Below are positions 1-7,369 of a stretch of 64,000 bases of DNA, piece after piece. The stretch is from an uncultured Alphaproteobacteria bacterium (GTDB lineage Bacteria > Pseudomonadota > Alphaproteobacteria > HIMB59 > GCA-002718135), in NCBI GenBank assembly GCA_902595425.1, contig CACJPV010000001.1, forward strand, positions 1 through 64,000, in the 5' to 3' direction. The translations under genes and the position numbers were made by a program. Below the pieces are notes generated by a model. That model was not told where the DNA came from, did not search any database, and saw only the letters and a list, made by a program, of their open reading frames with translations. Every line of letters starts with the position of its first letter. Position 1 is the first letter of the stretch.

Positions 1-291
1 AGAGCATACATACCAATTGAAGTAATTGGAAATGATGTAAATAAAGATATTTTTAAAGATAAAAATTTATTGGAGGTTCTGATTAATCAATTTAGAATTA
101 AAATAATTAGAAGTGAGCAAGAAGTTACTGCAATTCACTTAAATAAAAATGACTCTGAGTTATTTAAAACAACTCAAGGATACCCAGCGATTTCAAACAC
201 TTGGTATCTGCATGATATTGAAAATAAGTTAGTATTAATGGATCAGGAACTGACAGTTAAGCCCATAAAAGTGGAAAATTTATACAATTAA
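1..291 (+). CDS. GntR/HutC-family regulator, C-terminal UTRA part, cut by left edge
   Basis: The frame is open from base 1 to a TAA at 289-291, so 96 C-terminal residues are visible and the start lies outside the window. There is no DNA-binding domain in view. The strand pattern (FRIKIIRSEQ, then NTWYLHD, then LVLMDQELT) fits the end of a UTRA effector domain, which in GntR/HutC regulators binds a small metabolite, often a sugar phosphate. The stop codon is the first part of a perfect 20-bp palindrome (289-308), and a sugar-binding-protein gene follows. I infer a local regulator of this transport locus. The UTRA assignment rests on pattern only. Confidence 0.6.
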   Translation, partial: RAYIPIEVIGNDVNKDIFKDKNLLEVLINQFRIKIIRSEQEVTAIHLNKNDSELFKTTQGYPAISNTWYLHDIENKLVLMDQELTVKPIKVENLYN

Positions 292-308
292 CTTATTATA
301 ATAAGTTA
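289..308. promoter_or_regulatory. Probable GntR operator, copy 1
   Basis: TAACTTATTATAATAAGTTA is a perfect 20-bp palindrome that begins on the stop codon of the regulator and lies 68 bases before the binding-protein start at 376. An identical copy sits at 2314-2333. Two identical long palindromes, one beside each GntR-type reading frame, point to the regulator's binding site. A TATAAT at 352-357 could be the -10 of the downstream gene, but no well-spaced -35 is visible. Confidence 0.6.
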
Positions 309-375
309 TTTTCACTGCTTGAAAAAATTAAAATTCATTATTTGATTAAAATATAATTGTTTAATGGGAGGTAAA

Positions 376-1698
376 ATGATTAAAAAATTATTTATAGTTT
401 TTGTTACTTCTGTTTTTTCACTTTTTTCTTTTAGTATCTTTGCTAAGACAACAGTGACATGGTGGGCAGAAACTAATGCAGATAGAGATCCTGTGTTTCA
501 AGCAAAACTTGTGGATGCATTCAATGCTTCACAAAATGAGATTGAGCTTGTTATGGAGTTTAAAGAAGGACTAAATGATATACTTAGAACAGCGATGCTT
601 TCAGGAGAAGGTCCAGACATAGTTGAAACACCTGGTCCGTCATACGTTAAAGAATATCAAGAAGCTGGACTTCTACAGTCTATGCAAGGATATTCAAGTC
701 AATATGGATGGGAAGATAAGCTTTTACCTTGGTCTTATCAAGCTGGAGTATTTAATGGTGAATTTTACTCAGCACCAAAAACATTTGAAACAATGATTAT
801 GTTGTATAACAAAACATTATTTGATGAAAATGGTTGGAGTGTTCCTACTACTCTAAGTGAGTACGAGGATATTGCTAGTAAAATTAAAGCTGCGGGAATG
901 AATGTTTTTGCTTATGGTTCAACTGGCTGGCAGCCAACTCATGAACACTTAGCAGGTATGTATCTAAATAGTTATGCAGGACCCGATAATGTCTATAAAG
1001 CTCTTATTGGAGAAAAAGAATGGACAGACCCTGAATTTGTAGGAGCTGTAGAACTTCTTAGAAAACACATGGTTGATGATGGGTACTGGTCAGGTAGTCT
1101 TGAAAATTACTATGCTCTAGGTTGGGATGATTTTCATGCAATGTTTGCTTCAAGAGGGGCTGCAATGATGACAATTGGAACATGGACATTTGGAGCTACA
1201 GCTGCAGGTTTTGCAGACTCTTCAGATGAGTGGGATTGGGCCCCTTTCCCAGTTTTAAGAGATGGTGGAGCTGATCCAGCATATTTGCTTGCTTTAGGAA
1301 CCACAATGTCAATAAATGCATCTTCAGCAGATCCAGATGCTGCTGCTAAAGTTCTAGACTATATATTCAGTAACAAAAAAGTTGTACTTGATATGGCTGC
1401 AGATTTTAATTTTGGAGAGTTTGTTGTTCCATTGTATTTTTCAGCTGATGACATCAGGGATGATGTTAGCCCTCAGGTTAAAAGGTATCTAGTTGAATTT
1501 GCAGAAGCTACTGGAAAAGGAGATTACGGATATACTACATGGACTTTTTGGCCAGCTGATCCAGGTGTACATATTTGGAAAGATATGGAAGTAGTTTGGG
1601 CTGGAGATATATCTGTAGAAGACTACATGTATGATCACCAAAAACTATGGGATAAAGCTCGTAAAAAAGGTGAACTTCTCCCTGTAGGTGCTAGATAA
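376..1698 (+). CDS. ABC transporter solute-binding protein, sugar type (family 1)
   Basis: This periplasmic receptor for a sugar importer has 440 residues, a normal length. I chose the ATG at 376 because GGAGGT stands just before it; the in-frame ATG at 364 would swallow that ribosome site. Residues 1-24 form a Sec signal (KK, a hydrophobic run, then FA before K). The mature part begins with VTWWAETN and keeps the family features: GEGPDIVETPG early, MIMLYNKTLFDENGW in the middle, and aromatic residues late (TWTFWPADPG). A permease should follow, but only a stub does (1749-2012), so this receptor has no intact partner here. Substrate unknown. Confidence 0.88.
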   Translation: MIKKLFIVFVTSVFSLFSFSIFAKTTVTWWAETNADRDPVFQAKLVDAFNASQNEIELVMEFKEGLNDILRTAMLSGEGPDIVETPGPSYVKEYQEAGLLQSMQGYSSQYGWEDKLLPWSYQAGVFNGEFYSAPKTFETMIMLYNKTLFDENGWSVPTTLSEYEDIASKIKAAGMNVFAYGSTGWQPTHEHLAGMYLNSYAGPDNVYKALIGEKEWTDPEFVGAVELLRKHMVDDGYWSGSLENYYALGWDDFHAMFASRGAAMMTIGTWTFGATAAGFADSSDEWDWAPFPVLRDGGADPAYLLALGTTMSINASSADPDAAAKVLDYIFSNKKVVLDMAADFNFGEFVVPLYFSADDIRDDVSPQVKRYLVEFAEATGKGDYGYTTWTFWPADPGVHIWKDMEVVWAGDISVEDYMYDHQKLWDKARKKGELLPVGAR

Positions 1699-1710
1699 AT
1701 AAATTTAAAT

Positions 1711-1735
1711 TATAGTGAGGCTCTGCCTCACTATA
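1711..1735 (+). terminator. Hairpin after solute-binding protein gene
   Basis: An 11-bp perfect stem (1711-1721 with 1725-1735, arms starting TATAGTGAGGC) has a TCT loop and lies 12 bases after the stop codon. There is no T run after it. It may protect or attenuate the mRNA between receptor and permease, as is common in binding-protein operons. Confidence 0.6.
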
Positions 1736-1748
1736 TCTATTTCAGTCT

Positions 1749-2033
1749 ATGGGCATTTTTTTTAGTAAGAATTCTATTGCGTGGTATTTTATCTTACCTG
1801 TTTTAGCTGTTCACTTTATGGTAGTAGCGCTACCATCGCTATTAAGTCTTGCTTTATGCCTTACTGATTGGAATGGTTTTGGAAAAATTAATTATGTAGG
1901 ATTTGAAAATTTTTACGAATTATTTGATGATCGTTATTTTAAAAAAGCTGTTTGGCATAATATTATTTGGACTTGTTTATTTTTAACTATTCCAATCGCA
2001 TTGGCATTAACTTGCGCATCTAAAAGTTTATAA
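1749..2033 (+). pseudogene. Truncated MalF-type ABC permease (N-terminal stub)
   Basis: The first 88 residues match the start of a MalF/UgpA-type permease: a hydrophobic first segment (WYFILPVLAVHFMVVALPSLLSLAL), the early motif TDWNGFGKINYVGFENFYELF, and the start of a second hydrophobic segment ending near IPIALALT. Family members have about 290-300 residues. After about base 2012 the frame runs into the reverse complement of a GntR gene and stops at 2033. The MetI core and EAA loop are absent and no other piece of the permease follows. I read it as a remnant left by a deletion. Confidence 0.75.
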
Positions 2034-2305
2034 TCTGCATTTAGTGTTACACTAAAATCCTTGATTTCAGTATTTTTTTTATTTTTTAAAAGCTTATCAA
2101 GTATTAACGTTGCCTTTCCTCTACTTCTTAAAATCCTACCTTCATTTTCTAAAATATTTAATACATTCCTAATTGTAATCCTGCTAACACCAAAGAAATT
2201 AATTAACTCATTTTCAGATTTCATTTTGGATCCAACTGGCCATTCATTTGTTAAAATTAATTTAACAATTTGTTCATATATTTTTTTGTACTTAGGGATA
2301 TTCAT
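1934..2305 (-). pseudogene. Truncated GntR-family regulator (N-terminal DNA-binding part)
   Basis: Residues 1-75 are a classic GntR winged helix: YKKIYEQIVKLILTNEWPVGSKMKSENELINFFGVSRITIRNVLNILENEGRILRSRGKATLI. A linker follows (KDFSVTLNADYKLLDA, about residues 84-99). From about base 2016 down the frame is antisense to the permease stub and meaningless, so the UTRA domain is lost. The probable operator 2314-2333 lies just upstream of the ATG. It could still encode a roughly 120-residue DNA-binding protein, but I think it is a deletion product. Confidence 0.75.
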
Positions 2306-2313
2306 GTATTATC

Positions 2314-2333
2314 TAACTTATTATAATAAGTTA
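2314..2333. promoter_or_regulatory. Probable GntR operator, copy 2
   Basis: This is the same perfect 20-bp palindrome as at 289-308. It lies 8 bases upstream of the truncated GntR gene (minus strand) and 52 bases upstream of the aldolase start (plus strand), so it could control both directions. Copies with no mismatch, 2 kb apart, argue for a maintained binding site. Confidence 0.6.
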
Positions 2334-2385
2334 ATAATAAATAAAATATATTAAATTATATTTTTTCCTATATTTGGGTATTTGT

Positions 2386-3171
2386 ATGAATAATCTTTTA
2401 AAAATATGGGATCAAAACAAACCTGTAATTAATTCATGGCTTTCAATCCCCAATTCTTTTACAGCTGAAGCTTTTGGAAAAATGGGTTGGGATGCAATTA
2501 CAATTGATATGCAGCACGGACAAACAGATTATTCTTTAAGTTTACCCATGTTGCAAGCTTTATCATCAAGCCAGTCAACTCCAATGGTAAGAGTTCCGTG
2601 GTCTGAACCTGGAATCATAATGAGAATGTTGGATTTAGGCGTGCTTGGGATTATTGCACCAATGATTAATAACAAACAAGATTGTGAGAGATTTGTATCC
2701 TATTGTTACTATCCCCCAATTGGGCAAAGAAGCTTTGGTCCGATGCGAGCACAATTAGTTCATGGGTCTGATTATTTTTCAAAAGCTAATGAAAATATTT
2801 TAAGTTTTGCAATGATAGAAACTCAAGAAGCAGTTGATAATTTAGATGACATTTTATCTGTTCCAAGTTTGACTGGAGTATATATTGGCCCTGCCGATAT
2901 GAGTGTATCTTACGGAATGAAACCTAAATTTGATGTCAAAGAAGATCCTGTATTTTCAAATATTAAACTAATTGCAAAAAAAGCAAATGAAAAAGGTAAA
3001 ATTGCAGGCATACATAATGGCACAACTCAATACGCTAAAGAAATGATAGATATTGGTTTTAAATTAGTAACGATTTCATCGGATTTTAGATCAATGTCTG
3101 CTCATGCTCAATCAGTTATTGATGACATGAAGGAAAAAAATAAAAACTCTAATCCAACTGAAGCCTATTAG
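2386..3171 (+). CDS. HpcH/HpaI-family aldolase
   Basis: This class II, metal-dependent aldolase of the HpcH/HpaI family typically splits 2-keto-3-deoxy acids into pyruvate (or oxaloacetate) and an aldehyde. It is 261 residues from the ATG at 2386; an upstream in-frame TTG at 2374 is less likely, and neither has a clear ribosome site. Visible motifs are AITIDMQHGQ near the N-terminus, VRVPW, the metal-site glutamate in MIETQEAV, and GPADMSVSYG with the metal-site aspartate. The probable GntR operator lies upstream, so it may complete a sugar-acid route for the damaged transporter at 376-2012. Its 3' end overlaps a small convergent ORF by 4 bases. Confidence 0.85.
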   Translation: MNNLLKIWDQNKPVINSWLSIPNSFTAEAFGKMGWDAITIDMQHGQTDYSLSLPMLQALSSSQSTPMVRVPWSEPGIIMRMLDLGVLGIIAPMINNKQDCERFVSYCYYPPIGQRSFGPMRAQLVHGSDYFSKANENILSFAMIETQEAVDNLDDILSVPSLTGVYIGPADMSVSYGMKPKFDVKEDPVFSNIKLIAKKANEKGKIAGIHNGTTQYAKEMIDIGFKLVTISSDFRSMSAHAQSVIDDMKEKNKNSNPTEAY

Positions 3172-3338
3172 TCTTTTTTTTCCTTACGAAAAAAAGGAAT
3201 TAGAAAGACAAGACAAGCAATAAAGAAAAATAAACTCCCAAACATTGCCCAAAAACTTCCAACACTAGATATAATAAAGCCTATTGCTGAAAAAATAAAC
3301 AGTATCCATCCTATTAAATTGATTGATTTGTTACTCAT
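3168..3338 (-). CDS. Small membrane protein, 56 residues
   Basis: The frame encodes MSNKSINLIGWILFIFSAIG and continues with a second hydrophobic stretch (residues about 36-50), ending in a charged tail RKEKKD. That is two membrane spans and a positive C-terminus. Its ATG overlaps the end of the ABC-F gene in the string ATGAGTAA, an 8-base overlap, so it is probably translationally coupled to it. It converges on the aldolase gene with a 4-base stop overlap. Function unknown. The hydrophobic pattern and tight coupling, not similarity, support the call. Confidence 0.6.
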   Translation of the reverse strand: MSNKSINLIGWILFIFSAIGFIISSVGSFWAMFGSLFFFIACLVFLIPFFRKEKKD

Positions 3339-5148
3339 TTTCTTTTTTTACAGTCTCTTCCATTTCTAATAACTCCAACCATCGTTGTTCTTTTTCATCT
3401 ATTTCTTTTTCTAATATATTTAATTTTTTTGTTATTTCCTCAAATCTATCTGGATTGCTAATATAAAGATTATTATCTTTCAATTCATTTTTTATTAAAG
3501 AAAGCACATCCTCTTTTTTTGCAATTTCATTCGGAATATTTTCTAATTCAAATTTGAATTTAAAGGAAAGCTTATCGCTAGTTTTACTTCCTTTTACATT
3601 AGATATCTTTTTTCGAGGGCGATTAATTTCTTTTTGAGTTGATTGATGATTAAGAAAATCACTATACCCACCTAGAAACATTGATACTTTACCATCACCT
3701 TCAAAGTGCATAATTTTATTAACAGTTTGGTCTAAAAAATCTCTATCATGAGATACTATTAATAACGTCCCTTTATAATTAGATAGCATTTCAGTTAGCA
3801 AATCCATAGTTTCAAGATCTAGATCATTTGTAGGTTCATCCAAAATAAGTCCCGTTTTAGGATTGGATAAAACTTTTGAAAGCAATAATCTATTTTGTTG
3901 CCCACCTGATAAAGATAAAATTGTATCATTAACCCGTTTTGGATCAAATTGAAAATCTTTCAAATAACTACATACATGTCTTTCTTTTCCTTGCACTGAT
4001 AAATAATCCCCTCCATTTGGAACTAAAATTTCTTTAAGAGATTTGTTTGTATTTAGATCATTTCGGAGTTGATCAAAATAGGAGAACTCTAGATTTTTTT
4101 TAAGCTTAACACTCCCACTTGATGCTTCTAATTCTCCTATCAAAGTTTTCAAAAAAGTTGATTTGCCTGTTCCATTTTTACCAAGAAGTCCTATTCGGTC
4201 GTTTTTAGTAATCTTAATAGATAAATCTTTTAGAATTTTGTTTGATGAATTTGGGTATTGTACTGCAGCTTTATAAAATTCTGCAACAAAACGAGAGTTA
4301 TCGCTTGAAGGCTTGAATACAATAGGTTTCATTGATTTTATTGCCTTACGATAAGAAGACTCATCTTTTTCTAGTTGTTCTTTTAATTGTTTTGCCCTCT
4401 CCAATCTTTTAACATTTCTTTTAACTCTTGCTTTCACTCCTCTTTGTGCCCATTCAACTTCTAAATTGACAAACTGTTTTCTATTTCTTAATTCCCTGGC
4501 TTCTTGATCTAATAATTCTTCAGACCAAGAGTCAAAATTTTTAAATCCTTTAGGACTTACTTTTAAATCACCTCTATCTAGCCAGAAAACTTTATTGGTA
4601 AAATTAGCTAAAAATGTTCTATCGTGGCTAACACATAGCATTACTTTATTTGATTCTTTCAAATGTTTTTCTAACCATTGAATACATTCTAGATCTAAGT
4701 GGTTTGTTGGCTCATCCAGTAACACAATATCTGAGTCAGGTATCAAACTTTTAGCAAGAGCAATTCTTCTTTTTTGTCCTCCAGAAAGACTATCAGTTGG
4801 TGCATGTTTATTAAGATTTAAATTATCACAATAAATATCAATTTTATATTTTTCATCATCACTCAAAACAACTTTCATCATTTCTTCTTCTACTGTTTTA
4901 GATAAATCAATTTCAAAATTCTGAGTGAAGTAAGATATTTGTAAATTAGGGTAACTCCATAACTCACCATTATCTAGATCTTGAGTGCCCATAATTATTT
5001 TCATTAATGTTGTTTTGCCAACACCATTTTTCCCTACTAAGGCAATCAAGTCATTTCTATGGATATTTAAATTTAAATTTTTAAATATTTCCTTCTTTCC
5101 AAAACGTACGTCAACCTCTCTTAGTGAAAATATTAAATCACTAGGCAT
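3331..5148 (-). CDS. uup: ABC-F family ATPase, Uup type
   Basis: This soluble ABC-F protein has two ATPase domains and no membrane segment; the family acts on ribosomes. Domain 1 has Walker A GKNGVGKTT (about residues 39-47), signature LSGGQKRR and Walker B VLLDEPTNHLD. Domain 2 has GKNGTGKST (about 322), LSGGQQNR and LILDEPTNDLD. Between them is a charged linker helix (about 215-275). After residue about 520 comes a basic stretch and then a coiled coil (FEEITKKLNILEKEIDEKEQRW), the C-terminal DNA/RNA-binding extension typical of Uup. At 605 residues it is slightly shorter than E. coli Uup. Tiny ORFs abut it on both sides. Confidence 0.9.
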   Translation of the reverse strand: MPSDLIFSLREVDVRFGKKEIFKNLNLNIHRNDLIALVGKNGVGKTTLMKIIMGTQDLDNGELWSYPNLQISYFTQNFEIDLSKTVEEEMMKVVLSDDEKYKIDIYCDNLNLNKHAPTDSLSGGQKRRIALAKSLIPDSDIVLLDEPTNHLDLECIQWLEKHLKESNKVMLCVSHDRTFLANFTNKVFWLDRGDLKVSPKGFKNFDSWSEELLDQEARELRNRKQFVNLEVEWAQRGVKARVKRNVKRLERAKQLKEQLEKDESSYRKAIKSMKPIVFKPSSDNSRFVAEFYKAAVQYPNSSNKILKDLSIKITKNDRIGLLGKNGTGKSTFLKTLIGELEASSGSVKLKKNLEFSYFDQLRNDLNTNKSLKEILVPNGGDYLSVQGKERHVCSYLKDFQFDPKRVNDTILSLSGGQQNRLLLSKVLSNPKTGLILDEPTNDLDLETMDLLTEMLSNYKGTLLIVSHDRDFLDQTVNKIMHFEGDGKVSMFLGGYSDFLNHQSTQKEINRPRKKISNVKGSKTSDKLSFKFKFELENIPNEIAKKEDVLSLIKNELKDNNLYISNPDRFEEITKKLNILEKEIDEKEQRWLELLEMEETVKKENE

Positions 5149-5262
5149 TTATTTTAAATATAAAAAAAGAAACTCTATTAGGCCCAATATTAAAAATAAA
5201 AAAACTATTCTTTGTAAAGACCATTGGCCTGAAGGAAAAATTAAATTAAAAAATTTTTGCAT
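5149..5262 (-). CDS. Possible 37-residue membrane peptide upstream of uup
   Basis: The frame runs from an ATG at 5262 to a TAA at 5149-5151 that directly touches the uup start codon. The peptide begins MQKFFNLIFPSGQWSLQR and ends with one strong hydrophobic segment (VFLFLILGLIEFLFLYLK). It is preceded by a terminator (5296-5326), so it would be the first gene of the uup operon. No strong ribosome site is seen. In A+T-rich DNA a hydrophobic frame this short can arise by chance, so this is tentative. Confidence 0.4.
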   Translation of the reverse strand: MQKFFNLIFPSGQWSLQRIVFLFLILGLIEFLFLYLK

Positions 5263-5295
5263 AAAGGCTAATATTACTAAATATGGAAAAAATCT

Positions 5296-5326
5296 AACAT
5301 AAACGCTTTTAAAAAGCGTTTATGTT
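5296..5326 (-). terminator. Hairpin terminator after 5339-5704 gene
   Basis: A 15-bp perfect stem (5296-5310 with 5312-5326; core CATAAACGCTTTT) has a single-base centre and sits 13 bases beyond the stop of the minus-strand gene. T-rich sequence follows on both strands, so it may work both ways. Confidence 0.75.
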
Positions 5327-5338
5327 TTATTTGTTTTA

Positions 5339-5704
5339 TTAATCTTTACTGTACATGTAAAATAATACTGCAAAGACAGCAGTAATAACTAAATTTACAT
5401 AAGCTGTTGGACCACCTGCTGCTCCAGTAGCGACATGATAAATTATCATCAATGTCCATAAGGCCCCACCTAAAGAATAAAGCATGCCCATAGATTTTGC
5501 ACTATCACCAAGTGTATCCGGAATTCTCCAAGCCCAAATTCCTATTATGAGCAAGGTTAAACCAAATATTTGTCCTAGAGTTAACATATCTGCCGTTACT
5601 TCCCATCCAGCAGCACTAAAAAATGCTGTGCCTGCAAATATTCCAGCAAGACCATTGATAGCTAAAATTATTGCTTGAACCTTAAATATTGTTCTCAAAT
5701 TCAT
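5339..5704 (-). CDS. Small four-span membrane protein, family member 1
   Basis: The 121-residue protein is almost entirely hydrophobic with four predicted spans (about 7-27, 42-60, 73-92, 100-118). AGGAGG stands 8 bases before the ATG. It is a paralogue of 6288-6659: both have GD(S/A)xKSxGxL(Y/F) in the loop before span 3, a YxxAT motif after it, and (F/Y)xN in span 4. No catalytic motif is seen. It has slightly higher GC and more alanine and glycine than its neighbours. Function unknown; the repeated small membrane proteins around the nuclease gene suggest a local expansion. Confidence 0.75.
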   Translation of the reverse strand: MNLRTIFKVQAIILAINGLAGIFAGTAFFSAAGWEVTADMLTLGQIFGLTLLIIGIWAWRIPDTLGDSAKSMGMLYSLGGALWTLMIIYHVATGAAGGPTAYVNLVITAVFAVLFYMYSKD

Positions 5705-5764
5705 TGCTTCCTCCTGTTTATATTGCTTTACCTCTATTATATTTTTTACAGATTCGTTATGTTA

Positions 5765-6238
5765 TTAATTTTTATTCTGTCGACGATACGCATAAGGTTC
5801 AATAAATTCACTTTTCCATATTCCTAGTTTGTTATCATTTGCATATTTTTCTTCGACAACATAATCTTTAGAATAATAACGATATGCAATTGCCCAACCA
5901 TTTTTAACCATCCACTGGTTAATATTAATTTCATTGACAAAACAAACAGCTATATAGCGATTATACCTATCAACATCATTTGTAACACATTCCACTTTTT
6001 GATTATTGATTAAGTTTTTCAATTCTTTTGTTGATTGCTTGCCGCAGTACCAATCTTCATTATCAATTTTACATGTCTGTTTTGTTTCTGGAGAATCAAT
6101 GCCGTGTAGTCTTATTTTATTACTCTTAATATGAATTGTGTCTCCATCAATAATTCTTGCTTTACCCAATATTGTTTTAGAATTCCCAATATTTGTAACA
6201 GATAATAAAAAAAGGATAATTATAAGAGATGTTTTCAT
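5765..6238 (-). CDS. Secreted staphylococcal-nuclease-like protein
   Basis: The 157-residue protein has an N-terminal signal (hydrophobic to about residue 20, then GNSK) and one SNase fold. Motifs: GKARIIDGDTIHI, the active-site string RLHGIDSPE, GKQSTKELKNLI, and VDRYNRYIAVCFV with the second arginine. Length fits the single-domain family (YncB/thermonuclease type). Such enzymes cut DNA and RNA outside the cytoplasm, often for nutrient salvage. It lies between two paralogous small membrane proteins on the same strand, but a terminator at 6259-6276 separates it from the upstream one. Confidence 0.87.
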   Translation of the reverse strand: MKTSLIIILFLLSVTNIGNSKTILGKARIIDGDTIHIKSNKIRLHGIDSPETKQTCKIDNEDWYCGKQSTKELKNLINNQKVECVTNDVDRYNRYIAVCFVNEININQWMVKNGWAIAYRYYSKDYVVEEKYANDNKLGIWKSEFIEPYAYRRQNKN

Positions 6239-6258
6239 TAAGATTTTCAGAAATAAAA

Positions 6259-6276
6259 GCGGGAAAATTTTCCCGC
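6259..6276 (-). terminator. Intrinsic terminator after 6288-6659 gene
   Basis: GCGGGAAAATTTTCCCGC is a perfect 18-bp palindrome that is GC-rich in an AT-rich background. On the minus strand TTTTATTT follows directly. It sits 11 bases after the stop of the small membrane-protein gene. Confidence 0.85.
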
Positions 6277-6287
6277 CTTAATCAATC

Positions 6288-6659
6288 TTAAGTATTTTCT
6301 CTACTTGAATAAAAAAATGCTGAAGCCAATACTAAACTTATAATAATATTGAAATATACTGGAAAACCAGAAAATTGATCTGTTGCTGCTTGGTAAGCTG
6401 TAAGTAAAATAAATATACAATGTATTATTCCAAAAAGTTTCCCAAAAGATTTTATTGCATCACCCGCTATATCAGCAGTCCGCCAAGATATAATTGCTAA
6501 ACAAAACCCAAATGTACCAACAGCTTGCACTAAGGTATAAGCTGCTGCATTAGGAGTCAAGCCTCCTCCTTCAAACCACATATCTGGCATAAAGAACGCA
6601 GACAAGGAGCTTAATGCCATATAAACTCCATTAATTTTTAAAATTAGATTAGTACTCAT
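6288..6659 (-). CDS. Small four-span membrane protein, family member 2
   Basis: The 123-residue protein has four hydrophobic spans and no signal peptide. GGAGGT stands before the ATG. It aligns over its length with 5339-5704: GDAIKSFGKLF against GDSAKSMGMLY, and AYQAATDQFSG against IYHVATGAAGG. The conserved GD-x-x-KS loop is the best family signature I can see. It has its own intrinsic terminator, so it is probably transcribed alone. Function unknown. Confidence 0.75.
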   Translation of the reverse strand: MSTNLILKINGVYMALSSLSAFFMPDMWFEGGGLTPNAAAYTLVQAVGTFGFCLAIISWRTADIAGDAIKSFGKLFGIIHCIFILLTAYQAATDQFSGFPVYFNIIISLVLASAFFYSSRENT

Positions 6660-6784
6660 GTTATTACCTCCACTATTTAGATTTAATATACTACAAAGAA
6701 TGATTCACAAATTTATTGATCAATTATTTTAAAACATTTAGGATTATTGAGTAGCCCCCCACTCTATGCTAATAGGAATTTTAC

Positions 6785-6859
6785 GCTGATATAGTATAAT
6801 GGTTATTACAGGCCGTTGGTAACGGTCAGATCCAAGTTCGATTCTCGGTATCAGCACCA
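6785..6859 (+). tRNA. tRNA-Thr (anticodon GGT)
   Basis: A 75-base cloverleaf with encoded CCA. Acceptor stem GCTGATA pairs with TATCAGC. The anticodon stem GGCCG/CGGTC encloses loop TTGGTAA, giving anticodon GGT. The D arm GTAT-AATGGTTA-TTAC keeps A14, GG and A21. The T arm is CCAAG-TTCGATT-CTCGG. The acceptor and anticodon match bacterial tRNA-Thr(GGU). Oddities are a T-T mismatch closing the D stem and an A-C mismatch in the middle of the T stem. Confidence 0.9.
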
Positions 6860-6866
6860 TTTATAT

Positions 6867-6886
6867 AGCACTCTTTAAAGAGTGCT
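6867..6886. terminator. Palindrome between tRNA-Thr and a convergent gene
   Basis: AGCACTCTTTAAAGAGTGCT is a perfect 20-bp palindrome, 7 bases after the tRNA and 10 bases after the stop of the minus-strand gene. Its place between two converging transcripts suggests a shared terminator or processing site. Neither side has a T run. Confidence 0.45.
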
Positions 6887-6896
6887 AAAATAAAGT

Positions 6897-7298
6897 TTAT
6901 AAAGTGAAGTAACGAATTAAAATCACTACCATTGGTATTAATGGTCTGATAGCATTTTTAATATGGTGATCACTACCATCATAGGTTGGTAAGATTTTCA
7001 TGACCATTGCCATATTGTAAAGGAAAGCTAAAATAGTAAATACAAAAATTGCTCCAAATATTTCATTTGCTGATGTTACGCCTGCTATTCCAAACAATGC
7101 AAAAATTGCCATAACAATACATCCGGTCATCAAAAAGCCTAAAGGTCTACCCATATAAGCTGCCTGAATATTATCAAATCCAAAACTGTTTTGAGCAAAG
7201 TTCTTATTAAATGCAAAATTTAATCCAAAAAAACCACCGAATAAAATTAGAAAAACATGACAAAGAAAGGGTATCATGCCTCCAGCTGATTCAATCAT
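6897..7298 (-). CDS. Small membrane protein, about four spans
   Basis: The 133-residue hydrophobic protein has spans at about 8-28, 54-74, 80-100 and 114-132. A perfect AGGAGG precedes the ATG, so expression is likely. Loops carry NKNFAQNSFGFDN and MKILPTYDGSDHH. Size and layout resemble the proteins at 5339 and 6288, but I see no shared motif strong enough to call it the same family. Unknown function; nothing suggests a catalytic role. Confidence 0.7.
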   Translation of the reverse strand: MIESAGGMIPFLCHVFLILFGGFFGLNFAFNKNFAQNSFGFDNIQAAYMGRPLGFLMTGCIVMAIFALFGIAGVTSANEIFGAIFVFTILAFLYNMAMVMKILPTYDGSDHHIKNAIRPLIPMVVILIRYFTL

Positions 7299-7369
7299 AA
7301 AACCTCCTATATTTTATTTATTAATTATTATAGGCTATGAAATTATGATTCAATCTAATTATCAAAGAT

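Noticed and set aside
364-375. Earlier ATG for the first binding protein
   Set aside because: The codons spell the ribosome-binding site GGAGGT, so the ATG at 376 is the start.
2061-2354. Plus-strand ORF of 97 codons
   Set aside because: It is antisense to the GntR winged-helix coding region and has no family pattern.
4985-5302. Plus-strand ORF of 105 codons across the uup start
   Set aside because: It is a low-complexity lysine/phenylalanine frame opposite uup, and the minus strand explains the region better.
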